DNA from: Helochares maculicollis
Lineage: Eukaryota > Arthropoda > Insecta > Coleoptera > Hydrophilidae
DNA: 42,472 nucleotides
Reading direction: 5' to 3'
Assembly: GCA_033557835.1 (NCBI GenBank)
Contig: JAWQRO010000338.1
Coordinates: forward strand, 1-42,472
The notes under the pieces are model-generated. The model made no database searches. It saw nothing but the letters and a program-made list of their open reading frames with translations, and was not told the origin of the DNA. Below, one piece after another: positions 24,729 to 37,817 of the stretch. How positions within the stretch are numbered: position 1 is the stretch's first letter; each line of letters begins with the position of its first letter. The position numbers were made by a program, and so were the translations under genes.

Positions 24729-24919
24729 GATGCCTAAAATTGTCTCATAAATGCATAGGCACTAAAAACTAAAAAAAAATATGTAAAAAAATTGATCCAT
24801 GAATTGAATTAGTACAAAAGTTAGAACAAAAATTAAATTCATTAAATTTAAATCCTAAAATCCTCTAATGCCCATAATACAAATTCGCACAGAGCAAGCA
24901 AGATATAACAACCCTCTTC

Positions 24920-25043
24920 AAGGACTCTCAGGCGGCATCATTAAAAACTGAAATGAATCTATTATATAAACTCTTGAAAGATGCATCCAGTTAGATAAAG
25001 TAAATGACCCTCATTTTGTACAACGGAATTGTCTTATTTCTGC
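24920..25043 (-). repeat. Dispersed repeat, copy B (inverted partner of 20278-20400)
   Basis: On the minus strand it reproduces the blocks GCAGAAATAAGACAAT (from 25043), AAAATGAGGGTCATTT, GGATGCATCT and ATAATAGATTCATT in the same order as copy A. The outer limits are approximate; similarity fades into the flanks. Confidence 0.85.
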
Positions 25044-25706
25044 TACACACTCCTGCTCCTGGTGGCTGGCTGAAAGGTACAGCAGAAAGGAAACAGGGCA
25101 AATGCTCTTTCCTTCTCGTCTACTTACACGGTGTTGCGGTCGGGAAGATGAAAAACACACTCTCTTGAATCAGACCGACACGGGTAGCAACGTGGAGAGT
25201 AAATTAGATAATGTGTTAGAGTTTGGTGTCAAAAGTTATTTATAGAACACGTGAAAACTTCAGAGACGTCCTTAACATTTCAGAATTTCTCGCAAATAGA
25301 GTTTATTTATTAGGCTTGTGTACACACGACCTACCAGTTTACTAACTTATTTTATTGATTCTTCGTGATCAAATTATTGACTACCTACACTTTCTGTTTG
25401 ATGTGCCATTATAAGTTTCTCAGTTTCACTCTGGATTTTTCAAGCTCAAGGTTACAGGTATTTTATTTCTACCAATTCTGACTTCAGTAGGTTTATATTT
25501 CGTTTCTCATATCAGTATATGAAATGGTTTGACCTAGGAACATGTGAAAATTCTGCTTAGGCTATCACGTTTATCTGGACTTATCTGGAAAACTGTTACT
25601 AAGTCTTAATTTCAGTTTATTATCCATATGCTTGTGATTATGTTTGGCAAATATATTTTTATTGCTCTTACTTAAATATATTGGACTTACACTAAATATT
25701 TAAATA
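25044..25706. other. Intron-like sequence, no supported gene
   Basis: Slightly less AT-rich at 25050-25200, then AT-rich up to ratchet point 2. No open frame of interest. Confidence 0.45.
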
Positions 25707-25733
25707 AAATAATTATTTTTATTACAGGTACGT
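25707..25733 (+). promoter_or_regulatory. Candidate recursive-splicing ratchet point 2 (3'ss|5'ss junction)
   Basis: A T-rich tract and AG (TTTTTATTACAG, AG at 25726-25727) are directly followed by GTACGT, a usable 5' splice-site core with one mismatch to GTAAGT. A plausible branch-point context (CACTAAAT) lies about 35 nt upstream. It is on the same strand as the junctions at 8369 and 41310. Recursive use is inferred. Confidence 0.5.
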
Positions 25734-25760
25734 TACACCATAATGACGATGCAAATGCAT
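25728..25760 (+). other. Candidate cryptic RS-exon 2 (33 nt)
   Basis: From the acceptor to the donor CAT|GTGAGT at 25760/25761. It is 33 nt, a multiple of 3, and frame 1 is open (VRYTIMTMQMH), so it could alternatively be an in-frame micro-exon. I do not recognise the peptide. Coding use would need an upstream exon ending in phase 0. Confidence 0.4.
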
Positions 25761-26449
25761 GTGAGTATTCGTATTAATAGGCGAGGGAAAATTTTGGGTG
25801 GGGTGCAAAAATTGTTTCGTCATCAGGAAAATTGTGCGGATTTAGCAATTTTTTAATCAGTCCCGCCACGCATTCATTTTAGTATTTATCTTCATAGCGT
25901 TTATTATTAAATATTCTATACAAGCTGCCTCCCTCTACGCGATGGGAGCGTACAGATGATGGATGTCAACATGAAGCGTGTTACTCGTTTTAGGAATGTA
26001 ATGCTTTTGTTCTTTCGAATTACTACAATCCGTTTCCGTGTATTTTCGTAATAGCTCCCGTCGAAATATTTTATGATGTATTGCTGGAGCACACAATTCC
26101 TTGTGGGAGTGATTTAATTAAAGATAAGGATTGATATGCATAAAAATTAAAAAATAGCGTTGCATATTCATGAAAAAAATAATGTCCATTATGTTTTTGG
26201 TGGCGTTTATATATTTAATAATGGTGGAGGAAATGCAGAGAAACTTGTAATGATACCTTGATGACTAATTTGTTCTGATCATGAGATTGGACACGCAAAA
26301 TTACTTTGCTTGTGTGGTCTACATTAGTCGCTAAAACACATACACATAAGCACATGGTCAGACTGGTAAAATGCGAAGGGACTCCGTATGATTCCAGTAT
26401 GTAAGTGCTGTAAGAATTATGATCCGGGTGCTGAAATAAGGGTAGGAGG
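25761..26449. other. AT-rich intron-like sequence
   Basis: Nothing recognised. The 3' part of a long minus-strand open frame (26215-26634) lies here, but it competes with another minus-strand frame (26358-26729) and shows no domain, so I do not call it. Confidence 0.4.
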
Positions 26450-27025
26450 TTGAGGCTTTTAAGGCAGCCGGCGTGACGAACGCAGATGGAGCTATACGTA
26501 CTGGCTTTGGTGGGAAAGAGAGGGAAAGGAGGTGTGCGTGTGCGCTCGGCATATAGTGATGTTTGAAACGCTGACAGCTTGCCAGTACTATTACAAGCGA
26601 GTCCACCAATCCGATGCCAGTTTTCACAGTGCAAACCGACTGTCGGGCGAAACTACGCGTCCCGCACCGCGCTCTTTCAACTTTTTGACAGATCAGTTGA
26701 ACCGTCACATCAACACAAGGTCCGCGCAACTACTAAGAATAGCCGGCGCATTTCACGCGGATCTCTAATTGCGAATTTCGAACATAAATCATAGGACGCG
26801 GCGTGATTCCTGTGAATGTTATCGGCGTAAAAGTGCGAAAATCAAAGTGCTGTGTGTGCGGTCGATCGGGTCAAACGACAACAAATTGTCACTAATGAAT
26901 GGATGAATTAAATTCAAGTGATGTGTTTAATTAATGCTAATGTTTATCAAGGGAGGACGTCTATCATTGATATCCAACGAGGAACGTAGTGGCACATGTG
27001 GTGTGGGATACTAAAGATGTAAGGT
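26450..27025 (+). promoter_or_regulatory. CpG-rich island; possible alternative promoter and non-coding first exon
   Basis: The densest CpG block of the window (for example ACTACGCGTCCCGCACCGCG around 26651-26670) in AT-rich surroundings. An arthropod-type initiator (GATCAGTT, A at 26695) is followed by AGGTCC about 24 nt downstream, resembling a DPE but off its usual spacing. The downstream sequence has several stops in all frames, as for a 5' UTR, and AAG|GTAATT at 27023/27024 could end such an exon. Open frames on both strands across the block are unrecognised. This is composition- and motif-based inference only. Confidence 0.3.
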
Positions 27026-30000
27026 AATTTGACTGCAACATCACTTCAAGATAGGCCGGATTCTGATTAAATTAAAAATTAAAAGTATTATATTAAAAGA
27101 AATGAAAGGATTAAATTGATACATTGAAACCAAAACAAAAAATAAATAACCAAAACAATACTCCGGCAAGGAGTCGACGTGTGTGGCCCCTTTCGGAACT
27201 TTATCGAAGAATTCTAATTCTCCTAATTGACATGTAAAAGGATCCTACTGGAGTGGCTATAACGCGATTTATAAAATGGAACTTCGTCACGGTTTAAATG
27301 CATATCATTATCGTTACACCTCATATGATAGGGATGCTTATGTAATGCCTTAGTAGAACCAGTTTCCCATGAGGAGAGCTTTTGGAATTGCACACTCGTA
27401 TACAACCGCACCACCACTCACACACTTCACGGATCCCGTTTTGTTATTGATATTGCCTTGTCGATTATTTATTGGTCAATCGTTTACATGCTACGTACCA
27501 ATTAATATTCATGAGGTATGTGTAGCTCTAATTGAAAATTTGTTTTGCTAAATTACAAAACTATTTTTATATCAAAAAGGAGCTTTTCGTAGGCTCTCGA
27601 CCGACTTTCGCGAAAATAAATCGCCGTTTACCTTGTTTTCCCGTAATTTACTGCTAATAATATCTGCCGCAATGTCCAACAAATTCATTTTATTTAATTA
27701 AGGCTACGGTCGAATAATTACTATATTTATTCGTTACATTTACTATATCATAGGCTTAACTGTTTATTTCCGCTTGAAGTGTAGGTAGAAGCATTGCTCT
27801 TACAAACGGACATCCAATATTTATATTATGGAATTGCAATGATACAAAGATGGACGAGGACGGAATCGTAGATTGGGAATAAAAACACTCGCCGCAGATT
27901 TTCCTGGGAAAATTATAAATGCAAAATTATTTATTTTCTTACAAGGAAAACACCGCAATTGTTCTCCACTGAACACGACAAAATTTATGATAATTTATCT
28001 TGTTGGTGATTATGAATCACTCGGTGTCACCCATAAATCTTCTTTCTAAGCCACTAATAAAAATATATTACAATTATTATTTAATTATGAATATATTCGA
28101 TGCACTCAACTGCATTGTTAATATTAGCTTCATTATAATTGATTATGTTGCATTATAATAATTTATGTTGTTGCTAAAATATGGTTCGTTAGTTTTACCT
28201 AATGGGACATAAAAATCGGCGCAGTTCGAACATCTCTGCTAATTCTCCACACAAGGGTCTGTTAATAACCGATTGAGGAATAATAAACCAACTTTAAATG
28301 AAATAATCCCGTTGCATATACATTTGTTTTATAAATAAATTAAAATTGTCTATCATATTAACTGCCAATTAACAGAAAAAATTTAAGTGGCTCTTTTAAA
28401 ACCCTAAATAATTCATCAAAAGCAAAATGAAACCAACGTGATCATCATAAAAATAATAGGTGTCCTTTATTTCCTTGATACAAAGTTAGCCACTCTTGCT
28501 TACAACTTATGATTAAAGTAGGTGGTTGACATGTGCATCAAATTAGCTAACTTAGTCTGTGCCAACCATTTTTATTTGTTATTTATGTACTATGTCAATG
28601 CCTCCAGACATATGCTATGCGAATTTAAAATAAATCTCTCCCCAGAGAAGATTCATTGAAAAGCTCTTACGCGCTAAATGCTGCTGCTTCAAGATTGATG
28701 TTTATAAATTTGTTATCAAATATTATAAAAGATAAGTAGTTTTTTATATTTTTTTAGAACACTAATAACATTCAAAAAGAACAACTCTTGTGTGCTGCAC
28801 AAAAAATATACCAATTAAGCATTGCTATTTTTAAAAAGCACCATGACGTTTTCACAATGAGGCGTTCAACGCTAATAAGGAGGTGTACCTGGTTCATAAA
28901 TTCCAAATCTGATTTTGTCATTGGTTAAACTTATCGTTTTTGCAACACAAAAATGCGCCCATTATGAAATGACAGTCTGGCAGGTATGAAATTTTAAAAA
29001 TTTCTATTTATAGCTAAACACGTCAAACTCCTATTTCCTTTAATCGTTTCTAATTATTGTTTTTTGCTTCATTATAGAATTTCTAAAAACCAAGAAATTA
29101 GTATGAGCGCATTTTAGCAAATAAACTTAAAAGCATACAGGTACTGTAATTAACTGTGGATAAGTTCATTTGGACAAAAGTTCCCCTGATAATATACCAT
29201 CCATTGTCCACTTAATTGCAGATAATTATAGTTTATGCAAGCGAAGTAAAAAGCAAAGTGTTAAAAATTTTAAAAAAGTATAAACATTTTTTGCATTTAA
29301 TGGTATCCACTTGAAAGTACCTGGCCATAATTAAAAGTTTTTATGTAAATATTTTAATTGACTTACACATCAACGTTCAATTATTTTTAAGTGCATGAGA
29401 TTTTAATTATACGTTAAATGAAGTTAATGGTTTTATTATTTTTAAATTTAATTATTAAGCACTCTTTTCGCTCCACAGGAGTTTCGTATTAATTGAAAAT
29501 TTAATTAAATTTGAGAATGGTACATACGCGTCGGAAATGAGTTCAATTTTTTATCCAGTGAACAATCCTTGATGTTCCTTCCACGGAGGGGACGACATCA
29601 AAAGCTGAATATGCCTTTACAATTATTGAAGTAATTTTAGTATGTTAATTCACTCATACAATTGAATTAAATTATGTACCTTAACAATTGATCTACAGTT
29701 CCTCAACTTTAACTGAACTTTTCTTGCCGAAGATTTAACATCAAATTGAACGCACATATATATAATGCAAATACACACTGCTATGATGATATATAACAGT
29801 TTTCAATATGTCTTAAAAAACATTTTGCTCTATTAAGTAACAGTTGTACAAAATTTCCCATTTTCTGCAATTCTGTCACTTCTTTGCAGCTCCTAATAAT
29901 CTGTGTGGCAAAAGCAAACGTAATTTAATGCATATATTACTCCATTGAAGGACAGTATAATCAATTTATTCACCCGTGTACTAACAATATTAAAAACATG

Positions 30001-32199
30001 GGCTACAATCCTCTACCAAATTGTACCCTATTAAAGGATAGATGTGGTAGGGTCATGTATTCGGGACTTATGATTAGTCGTATGTAAGCTATATTATACA
30101 ACTCTTCAACATCTTCGCCAGTGGCTGAACACCAATCAGGCATCTTAATCAAAATTTTAGATTCATACCAAGGAGGTCTGCTTCCAATCTGAATACTTAT
30201 ATCATCTACAGTTATCTAAAAATCTGGACAGCGTTCATTCTAGTATTTCTGTTCTTGCATTACCAATTTTTTACATTTGCAGTACTTAAAATATAAAAAA
30301 AAGAAATTATAGCTAAAGGATCACGTTAGACCAAAAATAATTGAAATTTTAGTGCATTTTCGCTAAAGGACCTTTAGATAATGTATGAAAATTACCAAAA
30401 TTTCTCTCATTATTATACTAAAACTACCAAATGTTTTTCAAATTTAGATTGTTACGCTAGATAATTATATAGTGTATAAGTTTTGAAAAATACTACAACC
30501 TAGCAGTATATATCATAAATATAAGATTTAGACTCTAGACTTAATATAATGTCAAGCATCTGTTAACAAAACTATCGTAACAAATACAAATGAATCATAT
30601 TAAATTTTGGCAGCAGTCATTCTTTTACAAAATCTTCCATTGCATATATAAGCAACTGTTTGGAACGGCACTGGTTTCAACGTGGGTTAGGGTCTTTTAT
30701 TCGAACAGACATTTATGTTTCGACCATGTTAATCAAGAGATCTCTTTCGTAGACCACCGCTAGGTGAATAATTTATGGCCTCGAAACGGGGATTAAGAAG
30801 AAATGAAGATAGTTTCATAAAGCTTTCCACGGTGTAATCTTGCCGATCCGTTTGTTCTTTTTTAATATACATGTTAATAATGAGCGGCCATTTGTGTTAT
30901 TCGGGGTACCAAAGTTTAATTGTCGGATTGTTGGCCAATCGGAATTTACTAGTAAATTATAGAGTAGCATGCTCTAGAAATTTAATAATAGGTTATACAC
31001 TAGTGCACAGCTGCTAATTTAGGAAATTGGTGGTGACGCAACACTTTATTGTTGATCCAATTTTTTTAACAAGTTCGATAGTTAAAAACCGTGTTTTTTC
31101 ATAACTGTTAATTTAAGAATTTTCTTTGCTCTGCACTTAACAAGAACGGCGTCGGCTCCTGTCGGCCAATTGAGAGGGGAGCAGTTCCGAAGTTCTTTTG
31201 GGACAACAAAGTTTTTGCTGTGTTTGTTTCAATTGTTGAGATGAGTTAATGTGTGAGAAAATTATTAATGCAATTATGGGTTGTTAAAATTTAATTGTAC
31301 AAAGGAACCGGTTTGATTGTCTCTGAATTGGTGGAAAATTTATTGCTTTGCTTTGGTTGCAAGATGAATCTTATTGATTCATATCAATAGTCGTTTTATA
31401 AGTTTCAATCCGATCGCATATTTTGTTTTAATATGTGGGATTAACCCCTTAGACTTGGTATATAAAAATAAATGTGTCTTTTCTCTACGTGTTTTCATCG
31501 GTAGCGGTTTTATTAGCATTGTATTTGGATTGAATTTCCTACTTACATGTCACCGTTTTTTATTATTCCAGCTTGAGACTCATGGCATAATTATTTATTA
31601 ATAATTAAATCAGTTATAATTAAATTTGCATAATATTAATTAAAACGTGGTTAATTCAATTCAAGCCATCGCTTTGTCGCCTAGTTTCTAAGCTAAAAAC
31701 TGATGGAACATGTCGCTTAAATGCAATTTCGTTCTTATTATACTGGCATTTTTCTAAACAGGCTTATCAAGTTGTGCTTGTAAACTGCACTGAAGTATAA
31801 TTAATGGATTAAGTAATGTAAAACATCAAAATATTCCTCTTTTCCTTTCCCCTTCTTCCATGCGACACTGTAAAATCTCCAATGGCCGCTTTAATTTCAC
31901 AGTGAGTAAAGCAAGCTTACAAATTAAAGAAAACATGTAATTACCTCAACGAACTGCAATTTGCTACACACACTCAATAAGGAGATACGTGAGAACCGTT
32001 TTAGCCTTGTCGATTGCGATGCTGATGGCAGGTACACACAAATTCGGCCTCCATTCACGGCCGAAAATAAAAATCTTCAACCGAATAAGTGAATATTGCG
32101 AGTAAAAAAAGCGCTGGCGCTGGTGTGTAAATTACTTTTCCATTGTGCATAATGGATTGAAATAACAACAAGAACACGGCAAAATTAAGATAATAAGAG
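27026..32199. other. AT-rich intron-like sequence
   Basis: No gene, RNA or transposon recognised over about 5 kb. Short GC-richer patches occur near 27160-27220 and 31140-31210. A small tandem duplication at 28131-28170 is listed separately. Confidence 0.5.
28131..28170. repeat. Two-unit tandem repeat, 20-nt period
   Basis: CATTATAATTGATTATGTTG followed directly by CATTATAATAATTTATGTTG, 17 of 20 positions identical. Probably a slippage duplication. Confidence 0.85.
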
Positions 32200-32400
32200 C
32201 CACGATGTTTTGGGCCATGTGCCCGAGTTCTGCGATGACGCGGTTTGCATGTTAAGCTGCAGTTACCCAGGATCAGGTGGGTTCGGTCCTGAGCTTTACA
32301 CGGTACCTACAGCTGAGTGCGGGGGCCGCTGGGGGGATATAGGGTATTAGCAGTAGGGATCTTGTAATACCCGCGAAGGTAGCACCACAGCACGCATAGA
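32200..32400. other. GC-rich island of unknown function
   Basis: About 200 nt of clearly raised GC (for example GGGGGCCGCTGGGGGGAT near 32320-32340) in AT-rich flanks. There is no open frame of note and no recognised element. It may be a conserved non-coding element or an old insertion. Confidence 0.35.
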
Positions 32401-35400
32401 TTTGTGTTGTTACTCGTTCCAACAGAAATATATCATTTGAACTTTATGAAATTCGCACGTATTTATTGTACAGTAATAAATTCGCGATTATATTAAATAA
32501 TTAGCGTTATTTATTATCATCACCATGCCATCATAATTATATACCAGTTATTCCGTGTTGAATTTCGCTAATTAATGTGTATTTGTAAACAACATTGGTT
32601 TTAATGCACCCTGCACTATATGCGTTCGAATGAATAAAATGGACTTTGTTTTCCATTAACTGTAATTATATCAACAGAAAATAAAAGTTATGGCATTCTA
32701 TTTTCATTTTTGTCTCCATAAGATAAACGTCCGAAAAATGCTGCTTTTCGTATGTTATACTGCATTTTCAGTTTAAAGTGAAGCCTATTTTCTACTATAA
32801 TGATAAATCCAGAGAGCACAAAAATTTTGCATGTAACAATTTTAATGATTTTCTTTGTCGTGATGATCATTTTGAGCGTGACATTTTATACAACAAAAAA
32901 CAACACACACTTAAATTTCATGTAAAATCGCTGATTTCGCTGTATTTACAAATATCTATTATAAATAACGTTTTCACATGCAACATTATAACAGAAATAT
33001 CCATATAAATTATGCACAATGACATGATATTTGCAGTAAAATTTACGATGTGATTCAACCAATATTCTGTATGCACTATAAATAAGATTCTGTAAACATT
33101 CTTTACACTCTAGCAAATTTATAATTGCATAACTTGTTTAGGATGTAAAGTAAATAAAACGAATGTTTCAGCAAATTATAATTTGTTACAAATAACTCGA
33201 AAGAGATTGCTACAAATATTATGCAAAATACTCTTGCACTCAAATCATTAGAATTATTCTATTTGGATGATAATTATTAAAATTTGAATATTGTGTTGGC
33301 TAAGTAGCTCAATAAATCATTTCGCAATTAGATCTCTCTGTCAGAAGACCCTTCTTTAACCGCACTTGATATCGGCTATACATATGCATGTCTCATTATT
33401 CTGGGAGCCTGGGTTACGTCTAATCAGTACCAATATTCCCTTACGCATCGTAAATCATGCACAGCGTTAACGGGGATTCAAATACTTGTTTGATTTTTGA
33501 TTCAGCGCCATGCTTTTAACAGGGGACCAGTATCAATTTGATTTTCGCGTTGCTAATTTATTCCGTTGCTACTAATTTGGTTGAGTGCGATAGGTCGAAT
33601 TCGAGAACCATTGCATTGTTAAATTAATTTGGTTACTTTTTTCCATAGGTGCGCTTAAAATTGAACAATAGCGGATTGTCAAGGTTGTAATCACTCAAGC
33701 GTTGTTGTTCTACAGCCAAAAAACATAACGGATTACATAACGTGGCGTGTTTTTAAGCTATATATGGGTTAGGATTGATTTAAAAATTCGGTTTCGAGAA
33801 GGACGAATGGCGATTGTTAATTGCTGCCGTGAGAGTTTTTTGGCCTTAAATCTTGCTGTAAAATTAACTACTACAGCGCTATTAGTGTTTTCGCATCCCA
33901 AAGCTGATTTTAAAGTTTTCACAGCTTTTAGCTTATTTTTTACACCGCTACAAAGTGATAATGACAAGTTATAAATATAGTAAAATCAAAACTTTACAAA
34001 CCATACCGAATGGCATAAAAATTCAAATTCAACGCCGTCATAATTTAAGCAAAAATGTGTAAAAATTGTGCTCTTTTCCATGTATGTCAGTTTACCGAAA
34101 TAAATATAGCCCCATCATATAAATTTGCCATCTATTAATTGCTTCGGCGTACGAATTCAACAAATTAATTATTATCTAAATGTTTTAAATATTAACCTTG
34201 GTCTAAATTCAGGAACACCTGTTGTACTCAGAGCGAAGGAAAGTGATAAAGTGTACAAACGTGTTTTCCCATGCTCGAGGAGGCCCAACTAGTAGCTAAA
34301 TTACTATTCTTTCAAAATTGCCGTTAAAATTACATTGTTAAATTACACAGCCCGCCACAAGTGCCCGTCTTGCGTAAATATACACATCGCATCGGGGAGA
34401 TCATAATATTTACGATAATCAATTTTCATTTTTTTTGTAAAGAACGAGCGAGAGAGATCGTTTTCTATATAAATTACATGCAAAGTTTGTATAACGTGCA
34501 GGCCAGATACTATCAAATTTATTTAAATATATTCAGGGAAACGTATTCGAACTATACACAGAGTTGCAGCATTAATAATTGATTCATTGGCATAGCTAAA
34601 CGGTCGACGATTTGTTCAAATGATAAATTTTATTGGTGTTTTATTAATATTAATTTTAAATTACAGTACTTATTGAAATGTGACCACTTTTTTTGGGCTA
34701 AGCCTTTTCTTGTAGTTTCACACGATTTATTAAATGACAAAGTTGATTAAATAGACCTGTGCGTTTGTGCCCGCATTTTGTTCACATTGATTTGCTCATA
34801 ACACCGAAAGACAATAAACATTATTGCCAGTAATATTTTGTCTCATTAAGAAAACGACATTATTTTACATATCGTATTGGTATATTGTCTAAAGTAGAAT
34901 TTTTGAACACTACTACAAAGAAAGCAGAAAGAAAAGCAACCAAAACAGGCCATAACAATAATAATTATCTTATCATACCGAAAGCATTTGTAAAGAGACG
35001 ATAAAAAAAGATAACATTTCAAGCAAACAATTTAAAACAAGTTTTCCGTAGCATGTCTGATGAACATTAGGGAAGGATTCTCGTGTATCCTGATTACAAA
35101 GTTGCTGATAGAAACATAAAAGTGTCCCTTCTAATATCCTTGCGTTCGTTGCGAGCCAGCAAGTTCCAGGAGATATATAACTTTTGCCCCTTGTCAACAT
35201 GTAAATGTAAATGTCCTTGTCTGTCGCAGGATTCAAGCATTCCGCTCCTGCTGCCACTATGAAATTTTCAAGTAATTTTTTTTGGCGCGAAATTTACGGA
35301 ATTGCCAATCAGATGTTCTATACTGTTTCTATATTTTAATCAGGGATTCACAAGCGAAGTGGGTTTGAAATATTTTACACGAAAGGACAATAGCCAGTCA

Positions 35401-37510
35401 GTTGTACCGCGAAATAAATTTTCATTAAAATGAAAGTTTGGCCGTCTTTAAACGATAATCTGTTAACATAGCCTCGCAAAATCTCTAATCAACTGTTCTT
35501 ATCAAAAATTAAGTGTTTCAACAATACAGGTGTAATGAGAATTTATGATACTGCCAAATAAGTAAAGATGATACGAATCTTTACAGTGTTAAAAACGTAG
35601 CTCACTTGGGTGGTCAAGTCTAACTTTTCATTTCCACCGAAAACTCTCAGATACCAATGCAAATGATACACATTTACATTATGTAACATAAGAATACCTT
35701 TAAGTGATTCACCGCCACCCGTGTAATGAGGTTTTGGTATGGAACGGCGCTATGGTTAATTGTGATAAGGAACAGAGAACTTGCGCTATATAGATTTTTG
35801 CAATGCGATACAGGAAAATCCAAACACGATAAGTGTACTGATACGGCCACAATGAAAAATAACATTCTTTTGTATCATGCGTGTCTAGAGTTACAGCTGG
35901 AGCCAACCCATGTGTTTAATTCTAGTCCAGAAAAAGAATTGATGCTCTCATTTGCATGTTAATTGTACGCCAACATGTTGTACGAACTCTGGCATTTGAT
36001 AGGTCAATATAATATACATATACAGGGCAATGTCTGCTCCTCATTTTAAACACCCGTATGTACGTGTGGGATGCCTGACAGAATGCTTCGATGGTATCGT
36101 ATTTTTGGTCATGGGTGTGTTTCCTTGTCCACTAATAATAAGCCTGTACTAAACAATTTTTACAATATATTAATATACCATGAACATGAACTAACTAGGA
36201 AACAATGTAGAGAATGAGGAATAAGATATCAGTGCTATGTTGACAAGATATAGCTGAAATTATATTTTATGAGAGCTCTTTTTAAAATTAATTAATTTAA
36301 TTAAAACCAAGCAGGAACTTTAATGTATCCTAATCGTTTACTAGAAGATTTGGACAACCTAATAAAAGACCTGCAGCATTAACATGTTGTATACTAAACA
36401 TACACAATCTTGTTGATAGACCTTCCGCTGACGGATGGTTTCAGTAGAAACATTTGTACAATTTATTTTATATAACATTGATTAAACGGCCTGTTCACTT
36501 TGTTTTGCGTAAAAACGAAAAACAAGCAAGCTGCTGTGTAATTATTTCTTGTACCCCTTGTAGCCGATGCTATTCGTGTAATGTACGTTTTCAATGTACG
36601 CCTACGCTGTTGTAATTGATCAACTGATCTCCTATTTGGTCTGCGGTTTCGGCAATTTGAACAATTAATTTGATGGTGCATGTTAAATAGTTGCCATTCC
36701 GGTGATTTATCGTCTACCGAATAAAGGGAAAATTATTCATAAACATGAAAGTATCCTGCTATCCGCGTTACGTAGTAATATAACTGTTGAAATACAAATA
36801 TGCACCTATCAACCGGCCCTGTATTCGTTTATTGATTTTACACTATAATTAATTAAATTCCTGTGTTAGTTTGACGCCGGTTCATGTACGTGAGCGCATG
36901 GAGTGGAATATACGAAAAATAGAAAACATTAAAATTGAAAACTTTATTAAAAATTATGGAAGCGCTTTTGTGCTGGGACCACACACAAATTATGTACGTT
37001 TATATACATGTATGCATTGAAACGGGTTTGCCGATAACAATCTATTGATTAAAATTTTAGTAAATTTTTATTGTTTGCGAAAACGCTGATTGAATATTAT
37101 TGCCAATTTATTGGGCTTTGTGTGGAGAATATTGCATTACCATGCAATTTACTATTCTTTTTCATCAAAGCATGTGACGATTTGCTGTTTACTGTTCTCC
37201 ATTTTCCGTAGCATCTATTATGCAAAACTACGTTTTTTAATAACATATAGGGTTCGGTTTTACTACAGCAACTAGAAGAAATTATTTGTAAATTAACTAC
37301 CTACAAAATATTTAATTTATTATTAAAATTTATTTCCTACCTGTAATATTTCTATATTCATAGTGCATACTTTCAATGAAATTTCATCTATTTAAAGCAC
37401 CTCATAAATTAAGTTCAAATTAATATAAGAGAAAAATAACAATCGATTATCAGCCTCTAAAACATAAAATATAGTGTGTAAATGCGTAGGAATATATTAG
37501 TCTAGAAGTA
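32401..37510. other. AT-rich intron-like sequence
   Basis: No supported gene. Open frames up to 94 codons (34973-35257, minus) and a Cys/Arg-rich 72-codon frame (36463-36681, minus) show no recognisable family. An acceptor-like tract (TTACTTTTTTCCATAG) at 33648 is followed by GTGCGC, a poor donor. Confidence 0.45.
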
Positions 37511-37600
37511 TGTGGTGTTAGAGCAATTTTCACCAGCATAAATTATTAACACTATCAACTGCAAAAGTAACTGTTTACACAGTTTTATGTTTAACAGACA
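37511..37600 (+). repeat. Direct repeat, left copy
   Basis: Starts TGTGGTGTTAGAGCAATTTT and runs through CAACTGCAAAAGTAACTGTT to about ACAGACA. Matches 37818-37924 in order, with an insertion of about 11-17 nt in the right copy. The two copies frame the mariner-related segment 37601-37817. Confidence 0.85.
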
Positions 37601-37817
37601 CTGCTCGAATGCTGCAGTTGCAATGAAGAAATCGTTTGAAGGAGTCTAAAAGTGGACAGTTTTGTCGGATCACCCTACGCTTTTTAAAATTAAAATAATG
37701 ACCATAATTGATACAGTTCAGCTTGCCCACGTCAATCTGTCTTTGTGCATAACATATAGCATAAACGAATTCAAGCAACGAGTAAAACATTTAAAAAAAT
37801 GTCGTTTTAACGCAGTT
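37601..37817 (+). mobile_element. Short non-autonomous segment related to the ends of mariner copy 3
   Basis: Left part (GAATGCTGCAGTTGCAAT, then AAATCG) matches TAATGCTGCAGTTGCAAT at the start of mariner copy 3 (39998-40022). A middle block (ACCATAATTGATACAGTTCA) matches 40052-40071. The right part (GAATTCAAGCAACGAGTAAA, ACATTT) matches 41153-41178, just beyond the recognised 3' end of that element. It has no transposase coding, so it looks like an internally deleted relative or the empty framework of the same repeat. Boundaries are set by the flanking direct repeats rather than by TIRs. Confidence 0.55.

Larger units (their letters stand above)
22021..24919. other. Very AT-rich non-coding sequence
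   Basis: No gene or transposon seen. Contains the perfect hairpin at 23606-23627, an (ATTAA)n run at about 23780-23799 and a CA repeat at 24709-24728, listed separately or here. Confidence 0.5.

Noticed and set aside
26215..26729. Two long minus-strand open frames (139 and 123 codons)
   Set aside because: They overlap in different frames, show no domain or transmembrane pattern, and sit on a GC shift that lowers stop density.
33630..33655. TTACTTTTTTCCATAG|GTGCGC
   Set aside because: Strong acceptor half but GTGCGC is not a credible 5' splice site.
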